Positions 46,167 to 56,283 of a stretch of DNA of 64,000 bases are shown one piece after another. The stretch covers positions 1,612,001-1,676,000 of the forward strand of contig NZ_CP046919.1 of assembly GCF_011387195.1 (NCBI RefSeq), written 5' to 3'. Source of the DNA: Streptococcus ruminicola (GTDB taxonomy: Bacteria > Bacillota > Bacilli > Lactobacillales > Streptococcaceae). Positions within the stretch are counted from its first letter, which is position 1. Each line of letters begins with the position of its first letter. A program made the position numbers and the translations under genes. The notes beneath the pieces were generated by a model. The model saw nothing but the letters and a program-made list of their open reading frames with translations. It ran no database searches and was not told the DNA's origin.

Positions 46167-46781
46167 ATGGTTAAAACTTTTTATCTAATGCGACATGGGC
46201 AAACTCGCTTTAATGTTCAAGGGAGAATTCAAGGAGCGTGTGATTCTCCCTTGACAGAGGAAGGGATCGAACAAGCTAAGGCAGCAAGACGGTATTTTGA
46301 GCAAGAAGGGATTTCTTTTACGCGTGTCTATTCGTCAACGCAAGAGAGAGCTTGTGACACTGCTGAGTTAGCGACTGGGCGTGTAGACTACATTCGCTTA
46401 AAAGGAATCAAGGAAATGGATTTTGGAGCGTATGAAGCGCATCAAGAGTATTTGAATCCGCCAGTTCACCATGAAGATGGTTCTGGTTACCGTGATTTCT
46501 TTGTGCGTTATGGTGGTGAATCCACCACTCAGGTTTATGAGCGCATGGAGCGTACTATTCGTGAGGTTTTGGAAGCTAGCAAAGAAGATGAGACTTTGTT
46601 ATTTGTCAGCCACGGTGGAGCTATTATGCAGTTTTATTTGCATGCTACGAAAAATCCGCCGACTCCTAAAAAACGTCCAGCAAACTGTGCGATTTTCAAA
46701 ATAACTTATGATGGAAAAGAAATGTGTGTTCAATCGATTTATAATCCAAGCACGCAAGAATATATCTTTGAGCGGGATTGA
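46167..46781 (+). CDS. Histidine phosphatase family protein (phosphoglycerate-mutase-like)
   Basis: A 204-residue branch-1 histidine phosphatase. The catalytic motif is LMRHGQTRFNVQGRIQG with nucleophile His10; other active-site elements are the SSTQERACDTAE Arg, the Glu of KEMDFGAYE and the SHGGAIMQF His. It is likely a general phosphatase rather than glycolytic GpmA, given the FGAYE and DFFVRYGGES segments. The frame opens at 46134, but GGAGGAG supports the ATG at 46167. It follows the bgl gene by 66 bp and may be read with it. Confidence 0.88.
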   Translation: MVKTFYLMRHGQTRFNVQGRIQGACDSPLTEEGIEQAKAARRYFEQEGISFTRVYSSTQERACDTAELATGRVDYIRLKGIKEMDFGAYEAHQEYLNPPVHHEDGSGYRDFFVRYGGESTTQVYERMERTIREVLEASKEDETLLFVSHGGAIMQFYLHATKNPPTPKKRPANCAIFKITYDGKEMCVQSIYNPSTQEYIFERD

Positions 46782-46834
46782 AATGATAAAAGTAGGTAAA
46801 GCAGCAGACTTTTCGACATTTTAATAAAATTTGC

Positions 46835-46840
46835 TATAAT
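46835..46840 (+). promoter_or_regulatory. Promoter of the AI-2E-family gene
   Basis: TATAAT with TGC in front (extended -10); TTCGAC at 46812-46817 is a weak -35 at 17-bp spacing. Confidence 0.55.
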
Positions 46841-46873
46841 GGGAATAACTTTATTAAGGAGAATTTATTCCCC

Positions 46874-47989
46874 ATGAAATTTGAGAAAAAACAGGTCTAT
46901 TATATAGTTCTTGCTTTTGTGATATGTTACGCGATTAAGGCATATTGGGATACGGGAACATCACTTGTGGCGACGGTGATTAAAGCTAGTCAGCCATTTC
47001 TGATTGGAGCTGGTATTGCTTATATCGTAAATATCGTCATGAGTCTTTATGAGATGATTTTCACACGTCTGATTAAAAATAAATACCTTTTGAAGGTAAA
47101 ACGGGCTGTCTCAATGATTTTGGCTTATTTAACCTTTATCTTGTTGATTAGTTGGCTCTTTTCAATTGTTCTACCAGATTTGATTGCTAGTATCAATTCA
47201 CTGTTGAAGATTGATACAAGTGGTATTGCAAACTTTATCAAAGAAGTTAATGACAATAAAGTTGTCAAAGATGTTATGGCATACTTTGGGACATCATCAG
47301 ATGTGACGACGACATTGTCAGATTACAGTCAACAGATTTTGAATCAAGTGTTATCAGTTTTGACAAGCATTTTAACGTCAGTAAGTACCATTGCCTCAAC
47401 GCTTCTGAATGTCTTTATTAGTTTGGTCTTTTCAATTTATGTGCTAGCTAGCAAAGAACAACTATCTCGTCAATTTAATCTGTTAATTGATTCTTATCTT
47501 GGAAAATACGCTAAGACTGTCCACTATGTTTTAGATATTTTACACCAGAGATTCCATGGTTTCTTTGTCGGACAGACCTTGGAAGCAATGATTCTTGGTA
47601 GTTTAACAGCTGGAGGTATGCTTTTGTTGCATTTGCCTTATGCAGCAACTATCGGGATTCTGGTGGCCTTCACGGCTTTAATCCCAGTTGTAGGAGCTTA
47701 CATTGGTTTGACAATTGGATTTATTCTGATTGCAACTCAGTCAGTCTCTCAAGCTATTTTCTTCGTGATCTACCTTGTTGTTCTTCAGCAATTTGAAGGA
47801 AATCTTATTTACCCGCGCGTGGTTGGTGGCTCAATCGGATTACCTGGTATGTGGGTATTGATGGCTATTACCATTGGCGCAGCGCTTTGGGGCGTTTTAG
47901 GAATGCTAGTAGCTGTACCTTTAGCAGCTAGTCTTTATCAGATTATCAAGGACAATGTCGCTAAACGCCAAGAAAATCGTTTAAAATAG
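46874..47989 (+). CDS. AI-2E family transporter
   Basis: A 371-residue membrane protein with about eight segments. The family (once thought to export autoinducer-2, now including cation antiporters and other functions) is recognised by the C-terminal FVGQTLEAMILGSLTAGGMLLLHLPYAATIGILVAFTALIPVVGAYIG and the final GSIGLPGMWVLMAITIGAALWGVLGMLVAVPLAA. A long extracellular region lies at about residues 105-165. Substrate unknown. The hairpin after its stop overlaps the start region of radC. Confidence 0.9.
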   Translation: MKFEKKQVYYIVLAFVICYAIKAYWDTGTSLVATVIKASQPFLIGAGIAYIVNIVMSLYEMIFTRLIKNKYLLKVKRAVSMILAYLTFILLISWLFSIVLPDLIASINSLLKIDTSGIANFIKEVNDNKVVKDVMAYFGTSSDVTTTLSDYSQQILNQVLSVLTSILTSVSTIASTLLNVFISLVFSIYVLASKEQLSRQFNLLIDSYLGKYAKTVHYVLDILHQRFHGFFVGQTLEAMILGSLTAGGMLLLHLPYAATIGILVAFTALIPVVGAYIGLTIGFILIATQSVSQAIFFVIYLVVLQQFEGNLIYPRVVGGSIGLPGMWVLMAITIGAALWGVLGMLVAVPLAASLYQIIKDNVAKRQENRLK

Positions 47990-48002
47990 CGAATTAAAGA
48001 AA

Positions 48003-48044
48003 AAATACCTCTAACTTACGAATAAATAAGTGGAGGTATTTTTA
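48003..48044 (+). terminator. Terminator that also enfolds the radC ribosome binding site
   Basis: AATACCTC-TAACTTA pairs, with one bulge, with TAAGT-GGAGGTATT; T residues follow up to the radC ATG at 48044. The GGAGG (48032-48036) lies in the stem, so the structure both ends transcripts and can mask the ribosome site. Confidence 0.75.
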
Positions 48045-48724
48045 TGTATGCAATAGAAATGAAAGCAGATGCCATGTTGCCGCGCGAACGATTGAGAGAT
48101 TTAGGTGCCGAGCAATTAAGCAATCAAGAATTATTGTCCATTTTATTACGAACAGGTACCAAGACAAGGCCAGTTTTAGAAGTAGCTAATGATATTTTAA
48201 AACACATCGATACACTTGCTGACTTTCAGCATTTATCCTTACAAGAATTGCAAAAAATTAAAGGAATTGGCTATGTCAAATCTATTGAAATCAAAGCAAT
48301 GATTGAACTGGCAAAGCGCATTAGCAAAGCAGAATATGTCCAAAAAGAGCGTATCATGAGTAGTGAACGTTTGGCTAGAAAGATGATGTTAGAGTTGAGC
48401 GATCAGAAGCAGGAGCATTTGGTGGCGATTTATTTGGATACTCAGAATCGCATTATCGAACAACGGACGATTTTTATTGGTTCGGTTCGTCGTTCAATCG
48501 CAGAACCTCGTGAGATTTTGTACTATGCTTGTAAAAACATGGCAACTTCAGTGATTATTATTCACAATCACCCGTCAGGTTCACCAGCACCGAGTGAAAA
48601 TGACCTACGATTTACTGAGAAAATGAAACGAGCTTGCGATGATATTGGCATAGTCTGTTTAGATCACATTATAGTAGGCAAATACCAATATTATAGTTTT
48701 AGGGAAGAAACAGATGTACTGTAA
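48044..48724 (+). CDS. radC: RadC family protein (JAMM/MPN+ domain)
   Basis: A 226-residue protein. N-terminal helix-hairpin-helix elements ([26 protein letters not shown]) precede the JAMM metal site, seen as [25 protein letters not shown] with the HNH-P-S-G...S-x2-D pattern. Despite the name, a direct repair role is doubtful; streptococcal RadC is dispensable for transformation. The ribosome site is within a hairpin, suggesting low translation. It points towards rex. Confidence 0.93.
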   Translation: MYAIEMKADAMLPRERLRDLGAEQLSNQELLSILLRTGTKTRPVLEVANDILKHIDTLADFQHLSLQELQKIKGIGYVKSIEIKAMIELAKRISKAEYVQKERIMSSERLARKMMLELSDQKQEHLVAIYLDTQNRIIEQRTIFIGSVRRSIAEPREILYYACKNMATSVIIIHNHPSGSPAPSENDLRFTEKMKRACDDIGIVCLDHIIVGKYQYYSFREETDVL

Positions 48725-48820
48725 AACTAAAAAAACCTGAAAGGAAAACTCTCAGGCAAGAAAAAGTATTCTAATACTAAATAAACTCAGCTAAGCAAAA
48801 AGCAGTTGGATTGCAGTTTG

Positions 48821-49462
48821 TTATTGATTTGATTGACTCATGAAATAAAGAAGTGTCTGTAATTCACTCGTTAAGTCGACGTATTGGACGATGACACCTT
48901 TTGGAACATTTAGATGAACGGGAGAAAAACTTAAAATACCACGAATACCAGCTTCAACCAAGATATCAGCAACTTCTTGAGCTTTAGTACTCGGAACGGT
49001 TAAAATAGCGGTTTCGATACCAGCTTCTTGTGCGTGCTCCTTAAGTGATGAGATACCATAAACTGGAATACCATCTGATGTTTGATGCCCAACAATTTCA
49101 TTATCGTCTGTATCAAAAGCCATAGCAATTTGCATCTTGTTACGATCATGGAAACGGTAGTGAAGTAATGCTCGACCGATATTACCACATCCAACCAATA
49201 AAACATTTGTTGTTGAATGGTCGTTTAGGATATCAGCAAAGAAGTTCATTAATTTTTTGACGTCATAGCCGAAGCCACGTCTTCCTAGCTCACCAAAATA
49301 GGAAAAATCTCGGCGAACAGTTGCAGAATCGATTCCCATAGCATCTGCAATTTGTTTTGAACTTGCTTTTTCGACATTATCTGTATTAAAACGTTTGAAA
49401 ATGCGATAATACAGCGAAAGTCGCTTAGCCGTTGCTTTAGGAATAGATTTCTCAGTAGTCAC
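48821..49462 (-). CDS. rex: Redox-sensing transcriptional repressor Rex
   Basis: A 213-residue NADH/NAD+ sensor. An N-terminal winged helix ([20 protein letters not shown]...[32 protein letters not shown]) is followed by a Rossmann domain with [15 protein letters not shown] and a C-terminal swap helix. High NADH releases it from DNA, turning on fermentation genes. The start is GTG at 49462 with GGGAG 8 bases before. An inverted repeat upstream may serve autoregulation. Confidence 0.95.
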   Translation of the reverse strand: MTTEKSIPKATAKRLSLYYRIFKRFNTDNVEKASSKQIADAMGIDSATVRRDFSYFGELGRRGFGYDVKKLMNFFADILNDHSTTNVLLVGCGNIGRALLHYRFHDRNKMQIAMAFDTDDNEIVGHQTSDGIPVYGISSLKEHAQEAGIETAILTVPSTKAQEVADILVEAGIRGILSFSPVHLNVPKGVIVQYVDLTSELQTLLYFMSQSNQ

Positions 49463-49481
49463 AATACCATCTCCCTTTTAC

Positions 49482-49502
49482 TTGTTACATCTATTGTAAC
49501 AA
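49482..49502 (-). promoter_or_regulatory. rex: Inverted repeat at the rex promoter
   Basis: TTGTTAC-N7-GTAACAA; on the minus strand it covers a TACAAT -10-like element. It resembles, but does not match, the Rex box TTGTGAA-N4-TTCACAA. Confidence 0.5.
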
Positions 49503-49542
49503 AAACTTTGTGAAAATAAAAACAAATTTTACAAAATAGAGT

Positions 49543-49592
49543 AAAAAAACAACTCCAAAGCTAATAAGAAGTAGCTTTGGAGTTGTTTTTAT
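49543..49592. terminator. Terminator of the DUF1831 operon
   Basis: A 16-bp perfect stem, AACAACTCCAAAGCTA and its complement, with an eight-base loop and A/T runs at both ends. It insulates rex from the operon upstream. Confidence 0.92.
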
Positions 49593-49595
49593 TGA

Positions 49596-49943
49596 TTAAG
49601 CTTCTTTTTTAGTGAAAATATCACGTTCAACGAGGCTGTCCATCAAGAAATAGAATTTTTCTTGGAGGATTTTATTATCTTCAGATTTGAAGATATTAAC
49701 GAAACGAAGCCCTGATTTGTCAGTGATGCTTAGTTTGAAGCCTGTCAAATCTTTGTTGATAGTGATTTTTAGTGGGAATCCATCACCTGAATTAGGGACT
49801 TTTTCCAATAAACGCGTTAATTCGTAATTACCGATACGGTTTTGTGTAAAGGTTGTGTCACGAAGCGTATATTTTTTAATATTATCGCTAATAGCATAGC
49901 TGTAAAGACAGTCTTTTAAAGTGATTTCTTTTTCAAATGCCAT
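49596..49943 (-). CDS. DUF1831 family protein
   Basis: A 115-residue cytoplasmic protein of a family confined to lactic acid bacteria and their kin and annotated DUF1831. The N-terminus FEKEITLKDCLYSYAISDNIKKYTLRDTTFTQNR is typical. No catalytic motif is seen. It starts one base after the cysteine desulfurase stop, a pairing that seems conserved in streptococci, so a link with sulfur transfer is possible but unproven. Confidence 0.88.
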   Translation of the reverse strand: MAFEKEITLKDCLYSYAISDNIKKYTLRDTTFTQNRIGNYELTRLLEKVPNSGDGFPLKITINKDLTGFKLSITDKSGLRFVNIFKSEDNKILQEKFYFLMDSLVERDIFTKKEA

Positions 49944-49944
49944 C

Positions 49945-51060
49945 CTATTTTCCTACAATTTCTATTAATTTTTTAGCGAGTTCTTGAACTTCTTCGATAG
50001 TGTTAAGTTCTGAGAAGCTAACGCGGATTGATTCTGCCAAACGTGGTGAATCTTCACCATATAGGCTTGCCAAGACGTGACTTGGATCGACAGTACCAGC
50101 AGTACATGCAGAACCAGTTGAAACAGCGATACCAGCTAAATCAAGGCGAGTTAGGAGAATACCATTGTTTTGATTTGGAAAACCAATGTTGAGCACGTGA
50201 GGCATTTTGTTTTGGCTACCGTTGATGTAATAGTCTAAGCTAGAAATAGCATCAAGGAAGGCTTGACGTAGTTCTTGGACGTGTTTGTAATTAGCATCTT
50301 TGTTAGCAACAGCATCTGATAGGGCTTTTGCCATACCAGCAATACCAATCATATTTTCAGTGCTAGCTCTGCGTTTTTCTTCTTGTTCCCCACCATGGAG
50401 CAAATTATCAAAGTGTTGTGGTGTTGAGTAAAGAATACCCACACCTTTTGGTCCGTGGAATTTATGAGCAGAAGCTGAAAGGAAATCAGCTTTAATCTCT
50501 TCAGGATAAACATCAATTTTCCCGATAGCTTGAACAGCATCAACGTGGAAAGCAGCTTGATGGTCTGAGAGAAGTTCGCCAATTTCTTTAACGGGAAGAA
50601 GGTCACCTGTTTCGTTGTTTGCAAACATTGTGCTGACTAAAATCGTATCATCGCGAAGAGCGTCAGCCACTTGTTTAGCAGAAATATGACCATCTTCAGG
50701 TTTTAGGTATGTGACTTCAAAACCAAAACGTTTTTCCAAATACTCCATTGTATGAAGAACAGAGTGGTGTTCGATAGAAGTGGTAATGATGTGTTTACCT
50801 TTTTCTTGGTTAGCAAGAGCATAGCCTTTGATGGCAGTGTTGTTGCTTTCAGTAGCACCAGATGTAAAGATAATGCGGCGTGGGTCAGTTTTTAAAGCTG
50901 AGGCAATGGTCTGGCGGTAAGAACGCAAACGCTGGTTAGCGTGACGTCCAATCCCATGAATACTTGATGGGTTACCAAAATCGTTGACCATAATTTCTGT
51001 CATTGCATCAATAACAGAAGGTGTGAGAGGGGTAGTTGCAGCATTATCGAGATATATCAT
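49945..51060 (-). CDS. Cysteine desulfurase (NifS/IscS-like)
   Basis: A 371-residue class V aminotransferase-fold enzyme that takes sulfur from cysteine. The PLP Lys is in SASAHKFHGPKGVGI and the sulfur-carrying Cys in STGSACTAGTVDPSHVLASL; ATTPLTPSVIDAM and TSGATESNNTAIKG complete the family marks. It is not in a suf operon, and no thiI follows here, though in related genomes this type supplies tRNA thiolation. It starts 8 bp after prs. Confidence 0.93.
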   Translation of the reverse strand: MIYLDNAATTPLTPSVIDAMTEIMVNDFGNPSSIHGIGRHANQRLRSYRQTIASALKTDPRRIIFTSGATESNNTAIKGYALANQEKGKHIITTSIEHHSVLHTMEYLEKRFGFEVTYLKPEDGHISAKQVADALRDDTILVSTMFANNETGDLLPVKEIGELLSDHQAAFHVDAVQAIGKIDVYPEEIKADFLSASAHKFHGPKGVGILYSTPQHFDNLLHGGEQEEKRRASTENMIGIAGMAKALSDAVANKDANYKHVQELRQAFLDAISSLDYYINGSQNKMPHVLNIGFPNQNNGILLTRLDLAGIAVSTGSACTAGTVDPSHVLASLYGEDSPRLAESIRVSFSELNTIEEVQELAKKLIEIVGK

Positions 51061-51068
51061 ATAGTAAA

Positions 51069-52040
51069 TTAATCCTTTTTAGCGTTATATGAGAATAGTG
51101 GGCTGAGCGGAGTTTTTTCGTGGATACGAATAATCGCGTCAGCAATCAATTTGCTTGCTGAAAGGTATTTAATATTCTTAGGCAAGCGTTCTTTAGTAGC
51201 AACTGAGTCAGTTACTAAGATTTCTTTAATAGGAGCAGCATCAAGGCTTTCTGCAGCAGCTCCAGCAAATAGACCGTGACTAGCAACGGCATAAATTTCA
51301 GTAGCGCCATCGCGTTCAACGATTTTAGCTGCCTCAGCAAATGTTTTACCAGTGTTCAAAATGTCATCGATAAGGATTGCTTTTTTACCAGCAACATCAC
51401 CGATAATGTAGCCTTCTTCACGGTGTGCATCATCTTCAGCGTAGTCGATGATAGCGATTGGTGAATCAAGGGTTTGAGCCAAGCTACGAGCACGTTTGAT
51501 ACCAGAGTTTTTAGGGCTGACAACAACAACGTCTTCACCTTTCAAACCAAGGTCGCAGTAGTATTTAGCAAACAATGGAACAGTAAAGAGGTTATCAACT
51601 GGGACATCAAAGAAACCTTGTACTTGAACAGCGTGAAGGTCAAGAGTCAAAAGACGGTCAACACCAGCTTTAACAAGCATGTTTGCTACAAGTTTAGCTG
51701 TGATTGGTTCACGTGATGCAGCAATACGGTCTTGACGTGAGTATCCGAAGTAAGGGATAACGACATTGACAGTGTGGGCGCTGGCACGTTTACAAGCGTC
51801 TACCATAATCAAGAGTTCCCAAAGGTTGTCATTAACAGGGTAGCTAGTTGATTGGATGATGTAGATATCATCACCACGAACTGTTTCTTCGATGTTAATC
51901 ATGATTTCGCCGTCTGAAAACTTGCGTGTTGACACTTTTCCAAGAGGGACTCCAACTTCGTCCGCAATTTTTTGTGCAATCTCTACGTTAGAAGAAAGAG
52001 AAAAAAGCTTGAATTGTTTGTCGGCGTAATGTTCTGCCAT
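51069..52040 (-). CDS. prs: Ribose-phosphate pyrophosphokinase
   Basis: A 323-residue class I PRPP synthetase: ribose-5-phosphate plus ATP gives PRPP and AMP. The ATP flexible loop and the PRPP-binding [19 protein letters not shown] are intact, as are [25 protein letters not shown] and the [19 protein letters not shown] region. PRPP feeds pyrE (12893), purine synthesis and xpt. The ribosome site AAAGGAG precedes the ATG. It leads a minus-strand operon with the desulfurase and the DUF1831 gene. Confidence 0.96.
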   Translation of the reverse strand: MAEHYADKQFKLFSLSSNVEIAQKIADEVGVPLGKVSTRKFSDGEIMINIEETVRGDDIYIIQSTSYPVNDNLWELLIMVDACKRASAHTVNVVIPYFGYSRQDRIAASREPITAKLVANMLVKAGVDRLLTLDLHAVQVQGFFDVPVDNLFTVPLFAKYYCDLGLKGEDVVVVSPKNSGIKRARSLAQTLDSPIAIIDYAEDDAHREEGYIIGDVAGKKAILIDDILNTGKTFAEAAKIVERDGATEIYAVASHGLFAGAAAESLDAAPIKEILVTDSVATKERLPKNIKYLSASKLIADAIIRIHEKTPLSPLFSYNAKKD

Positions 52041-52126
52041 GATATAAATAAACTCCTTTAAAATTAATACTTATATTTTACCAAAAAAACTGAAATAATT
52101 CAGCATTTTCTAAGGAAAAAGCGTCT

Positions 52127-52696
52127 TTAATTTCGCTTAAGGGTTGCGCTAAAGCGAGCAACTTTGCTTTTAGCATACTTAAAGTCAATGTCATGCTGAG
52201 CTAAGAAGTTGTCAAAATCTTTTTTGCCTTTTTCAGCATTTTCAACTTCTAGTTCAAGTTCATAGTCTTTAATATCAGCATATTGATTGCTATCAAGAGC
52301 CATAAGACCAATATCTGTCATTGTTTCGCGGCGTGTTGTCGTCAGACTACCAAAATTTTTAAGGCTTGATAGTTTAACACCATTTTCTTCGATAAGTTTC
52401 AAAAAATCAACTTCTGGGAATTGACCTGATTTGATGATTTCTTTGGCATCAGCCACACTCAAATCATAGTTGTATTCCAAATTACCAACTTCTTTTGGAA
52501 TTTTCAATGTGATTTCTGCGCGATTTGGCAATGTCCGGATGCGAAGAGACATGCGATGTGCTTTCATGTCAAAATTATCTGAATCGAAGTAGTAATTCGT
52601 TTGCGTTACTGGTGTAACGTGTGAAAGTTGACTGTTAAGACGATTGAATTCGTCTTTAGTGAGTAATGTTTTGTACTCAATTTCAAGGTGTGTCAT
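52127..52696 (-). CDS. CYTH domain protein (YjbK-like)
   Basis: A 189-residue triphosphate-tunnel enzyme. The CYTH hallmark ExExK is at the N-terminus (LEIEYKTLL), and charged strands such as MSLRIRTLPNRAEITLKIP and DYELELEVENAEKGKKDF line the tunnel. Members hydrolyse triphosphates such as thiamine triphosphate or tripolyphosphate. It is divergent from relQ, an arrangement also seen in bacilli (yjbK-yjbM), which hints at a functional tie. Confidence 0.88.
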   Translation of the reverse strand: MTHLEIEYKTLLTKDEFNRLNSQLSHVTPVTQTNYYFDSDNFDMKAHRMSLRIRTLPNRAEITLKIPKEVGNLEYNYDLSVADAKEIIKSGQFPEVDFLKLIEENGVKLSSLKNFGSLTTTRRETMTDIGLMALDSNQYADIKDYELELEVENAEKGKKDFDNFLAQHDIDFKYAKSKVARFSATLKRN

Positions 52697-52730
52697 AAAA
52701 TAATTTTCCTTTTTTCCTCAATTAGAAATA

Positions 52731-52739
52731 TGGTATAAT
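52731..52739 (+). promoter_or_regulatory. relQ: relQ operon promoter (extended -10)
   Basis: TGGTATAAT. About 95 bases of leader precede relQ. Confidence 0.6.
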
Positions 52740-52833
52740 AGGTTTGTTATATTAATTCTATACAAAAGTCAATTTTTTGACAAGGATTGGTTATGTCTGC
52801 GTGACAAGCCCATCCCATTAGGAAGGAAATGTG

Positions 52834-53499
52834 ATGGACTGGGAGAAATTTTTAGATCCTTACATACAAACTGTTGGTGAATTGAAGATTAAATTGCGCG
52901 GAATCCGCAAGCAATTTCGTAAACAAAATCGACATTCACCGATTGAGTTTGTGACTGGTCGTGTAAAATCGGTCGAAAGTATCAAGGAAAAAATGGTGCT
53001 ACGCGGGATTAAACCAGAGAACATTGAACAAGATTTGCAAGATATTGCTGGTCTTCGTATTATGGTTCAATTTGTTGATGACGTTGATGAAGTTTTGGCA
53101 CTTTTACGTAGTCGACATGATATGAAAATCGTGCAGGAACGTGATTACATCACGCATATGAAAGCCAGTGGTTATCGTTCATACCATGTTATTGTGGAAT
53201 ATCCTGTTGATACCATTGATGGTCAAAAAACAGTTCTAGCTGAGATTCAAATTAGGACTTTAGCGATGAACTTCTGGGCAACGATTGAACATTCATTGAA
53301 CTATAAATATAAAGGCGAGTTTCCTGATGAAATTAAAAAACGTTTGGAAACAACAGCAAAAATTGCCCTTGAGTTGGATGAGGAGATGCGAAAAATTCGC
53401 GAGGATATTAGGGAAGCACAGCTTTTATTTGATCCCGCAAGTCGGAAATTAAGTGATGGTGTAGGAAATAGTGATGACACAGACGAATATTACAGATAA
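52834..53499 (+). CDS. relQ: Small alarmone synthetase RelQ
   Basis: A 221-residue monofunctional (p)ppGpp synthetase (YjbM/SAS1 type), lacking the hydrolase and regulatory domains of Rel. The synthetase domain reads [76 protein letters not shown]. The acidic C-terminal helices suit tetramer formation. GGAAGG precedes the start; the ATG at 52834 is better spaced than the GTG at 52831. It overlaps nadK. The relQ-nadK-rlu-pta string is known in S. mutans. Confidence 0.94.
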   Translation: MDWEKFLDPYIQTVGELKIKLRGIRKQFRKQNRHSPIEFVTGRVKSVESIKEKMVLRGIKPENIEQDLQDIAGLRIMVQFVDDVDEVLALLRSRHDMKIVQERDYITHMKASGYRSYHVIVEYPVDTIDGQKTVLAEIQIRTLAMNFWATIEHSLNYKYKGEFPDEIKKRLETTAKIALELDEEMRKIREDIREAQLLFDPASRKLSDGVGNSDDTDEYYR

Positions 53500-54310
53500 A
53501 GTAACACGTGTTGCTATCGTAGCAAACGGGAAATATCAGAGTAGACGAGTTGCCTCAAAGCTTTTTGCGGCATTCAAGGAAGATAAAGGATTCTATTTGT
53601 CTAAAAAAGATCCAGATATTGTCATTTCCATTGGTGGTGATGGAATGCTATTGTCTGCTTTTCACACGTATGAAAAGATCCTTGATAAAGTCCGCTTTGT
53701 GGGAATTCATACCGGTCATCTGGGTTTTTACACCGATTACCGAGATTTTGAAGTAGAAAAGTTAATTGAGAATTTGCGAGCTGATAAGGGGCGTAAGGCA
53801 TCTTATCCAGTTTTGCGAGCTAAAATCACTTTAGATGATGGTCGTGTGGTGAAAGCGCGCGCCCTTAACGAAGTAGCCATCAAACGTATTGAGAAAACAA
53901 TGGTTGCTGACGTTGTCATTGATAAAGTGAAGTTAGAACGTTTCCGTGGTGATGGTATTTCGGTATCAACACCGACAGGAAGCACAGCTTACAATAAATC
54001 TTTAGGCGGAGCTATTTTGCACCCAACGATGGAAGCGATGCAGTTGACAGAGATTTCTAGTCTTAACAACCGTGTTTATCGCACTCTTGGGTCATCTGTG
54101 ATTGTGCCGAAAAAAGATAAAATTGAAATCATTCCTAAACGCCAAGGCGTTTATACAGTGTCAATCGATAACAAAACCATGCATTATAAAAATGTGTCTA
54201 AAATTGAATATTGTATTGACAATAAAAAAATTAGTTTTGTGGCAACACCCTTCCATACAAGTTTCTGGGAGCGCGTGAGAGATGCCTTTATAGGAGAAGT
54301 AGATTCGTGA
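53474..54310 (+). CDS. nadK: NAD kinase
   Basis: A 278-residue kinase that makes NADP from NAD. The phosphate-donor motif [12 protein letters not shown], the NE motif in [11 protein letters not shown], and [23 protein letters not shown] are intact. The start overlaps relQ by 26 bp, so translation is coupled. The stop overlaps the next gene's GTG (GTGA). Linking NADP supply with alarmone synthesis is conserved in this group. Confidence 0.95.
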   Translation: MTQTNITDKVTRVAIVANGKYQSRRVASKLFAAFKEDKGFYLSKKDPDIVISIGGDGMLLSAFHTYEKILDKVRFVGIHTGHLGFYTDYRDFEVEKLIENLRADKGRKASYPVLRAKITLDDGRVVKARALNEVAIKRIEKTMVADVVIDKVKLERFRGDGISVSTPTGSTAYNKSLGGAILHPTMEAMQLTEISSLNNRVYRTLGSSVIVPKKDKIEIIPKRQGVYTVSIDNKTMHYKNVSKIEYCIDNKKISFVATPFHTSFWERVRDAFIGEVDS

Positions 54311-55197
54311 GATTTGAATTTATTGCGGACCGACGAACAAAAGTAAAAACATTTTTAAAGGGACATGATGTCTCAAAAGGTTTATTAGCCAAAGTGAAAT
54401 TTAAAGGTGGAAATATTTGGGTAAATGGCGTTGAGCAAAATGCCATTTATTTATTGGATGTGGGAGATGTGGTGACGATTGAAATTCCTGATGAACAGGA
54501 ACATGAAACCCTTATTCCAGTCAAACATGACCTTGATATTGCCTATGAAGATGATCATTTTTTGATTATCAATAAACCCCATGGTTATGCAAGCATTCCA
54601 AGTGTTTTGCATTCAAATACCATCGCTAATTTTGTCAAATATTACTACATGGAGCAAAATTATCCTAACAAGCAAGTTCACATCGTAACTCGACTTGATA
54701 AGGATACAAGCGGTTTGATGCTTTTTGCCAAACACGGCTATGCCCATGCTCGACTTGATAAGCAATTACAAAGTAAGACCATTGAAAAACGTTATTATGC
54801 CTTGGTTTCTGGTCAAGGTGTACTAGAAGATGAGGGAGAAATCATTGCGCCGATTGCTCGAGATGAAGATAGTATTATCACACGTCGCGTGCACCCGTCT
54901 GGAAAATACGCTCACACAAGTTATCGCGTTGTGGAACGCTTTGGCGATGTGGCTTTGGTAGATATTCGACTTCACACAGGACGAACTCACCAAATTCGTG
55001 TGCATTTTGCTCACATTGGTTTCCCACTTTTGGGAGATGATTTGTATGGTGGCCGCATGGATCTTGGCATTACGCGACAAGCGCTGCATTGCCATTATTT
55101 ACGTTTTGTAGACCCTTACACAAATAAAGAGATTATTCAAAGTGCAAACTTGACAGATGACTTTGATAGCGTTATCATGAAGCTACAACAAAAATAG
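54307..55197 (+). CDS. RluD-family pseudouridine synthase
   Basis: A 296-residue RluA/RluD-type enzyme. The catalytic Asp lies in [18 protein letters not shown], and the later [23 protein letters not shown] is the second family motif. An N-terminal S4-like segment ([26 protein letters not shown]) may bind RNA. The start is GTG, overlapping the nadK stop by four bases. The target uridine cannot be told from the sequence; relatives act on 23S rRNA or tRNA. Confidence 0.9.
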   Translation: MRFEFIADRRTKVKTFLKGHDVSKGLLAKVKFKGGNIWVNGVEQNAIYLLDVGDVVTIEIPDEQEHETLIPVKHDLDIAYEDDHFLIINKPHGYASIPSVLHSNTIANFVKYYYMEQNYPNKQVHIVTRLDKDTSGLMLFAKHGYAHARLDKQLQSKTIEKRYYALVSGQGVLEDEGEIIAPIARDEDSIITRRVHPSGKYAHTSYRVVERFGDVALVDIRLHTGRTHQIRVHFAHIGFPLLGDDLYGGRMDLGITRQALHCHYLRFVDPYTNKEIIQSANLTDDFDSVIMKLQQK

Positions 55198-55214
55198 ATG
55201 GAAGGTTAATTTTT

Positions 55215-56213
55215 ATGGGAATTCGATCTTTATTTGGTAGCTTAAGGGAAAAAATTGTTGGTAAAAACCTCAAAATTGTTTTTCCTGAAGGAAATGATGA
55301 ACGTGTTCTTCGTGCAGCCGCTCGTTTAAAATTTGAAGGTTTGATTGAACCAATTATTTTAGGAGAAGCTACGGAAGTTCGAGAATTACTGGCTAAATTC
55401 GGTTTTGCTGATCAAAACTATGTGATTATTAACCCGCAAACTTATGATAAGTTTAATGAGATGAAGGAAGCCTTTCTTGAAATCCGAAAAGGTAAAGCAA
55501 CTCCTGAAGATGCTGATCGTCTATTGAAAGACGTTAATTATTTTGGTGTTATGTTGGTCAAACTTGGTTTGGCTGATGGTATGGTTTCTGGTGCGATTCA
55601 TTCAACAGCAGATACTGTTCGCCCAGCTCTTCAAATCATCAAAACAAAACCGGGCATTTCCAGAACATCAGGTGTTTTCTTGATGAACCGTGAAAGCACT
55701 GATCAACGTTTTATGTTCGCAGATTGTGCTATCAATATTGATCCGAATGCTCAAGAGCTATCTGAAATTGCTTTAAACACTGCTGAAACGGCAAGAATTT
55801 TTGACATTGATCCAAAGATTGCCATGCTTAGCTTTTCAACAAAAGGAAGTGCCAAAGCACCTCAAGCTGAAAAAGTTCGTGAAGCCACTCAACTGGCTAA
55901 GGGACGTCAGCCTGAATTGGCTATCGATGGTGAATTGCAATTTGATGCTGCTTTTGTTCCAAGTACAGCAGAAGTAAAAGCACCAGATAGTGACGTCGCT
56001 GGACAAGCAAACGTCTTTATCTTCCCAGACCTTCAATCAGGAAACATTGGTTACAAGATTGCTCAACGTCTTGGTATGTTTGAGGCAATCGGTCCAATTC
56101 TTCAAGGATTGAACAAACCAGTCAATGATTTATCACGTGGTTCAAGTGCAGAAGATATTTATAAATTAGCTATTATCACAGCAGCTCAGGCTGTTGATGA
56201 CATGAACGAATAA
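55215..56213 (+). CDS. pta: Phosphate acetyltransferase
   Basis: A 332-residue short-form Pta that interconverts acetyl-CoA and acetyl phosphate, giving ATP with AckA. Marks: FPEGNDERVLRAAARLKFEGLIEPIILG, GMVSGAIHSTADTVRPALQIIKT, and the C-terminal NVFIFPDLQSGNIGYKIAQRLG. GAAGG precedes the ATG. It is the last gene of the relQ operon. A hairpin (CAGTTGG / CCAACTG, 56226-56246) follows. Confidence 0.96.
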   Translation: MGIRSLFGSLREKIVGKNLKIVFPEGNDERVLRAAARLKFEGLIEPIILGEATEVRELLAKFGFADQNYVIINPQTYDKFNEMKEAFLEIRKGKATPEDADRLLKDVNYFGVMLVKLGLADGMVSGAIHSTADTVRPALQIIKTKPGISRTSGVFLMNRESTDQRFMFADCAINIDPNAQELSEIALNTAETARIFDIDPKIAMLSFSTKGSAKAPQAEKVREATQLAKGRQPELAIDGELQFDAAFVPSTAEVKAPDSDVAGQANVFIFPDLQSGNIGYKIAQRLGMFEAIGPILQGLNKPVNDLSRGSSAEDIYKLAIITAAQAVDDMNE

Positions 56214-56215
56214 TA

Positions 56216-56256
56216 AGAAAGAATCAGTTGGCTGATAACCAACTGACTTTCTTATA
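56216..56256 (+). terminator. Hairpin after pta
   Basis: AGAAAG...CAGTTGG / CCAACTG...CTTTCT, an outer and an inner stem with a seven-base loop. The T tract is short, so strength is uncertain. Confidence 0.6.
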
Positions 56257-56283
56257 TCCAGAAGAGTATAGAAAGAGAGTAAC

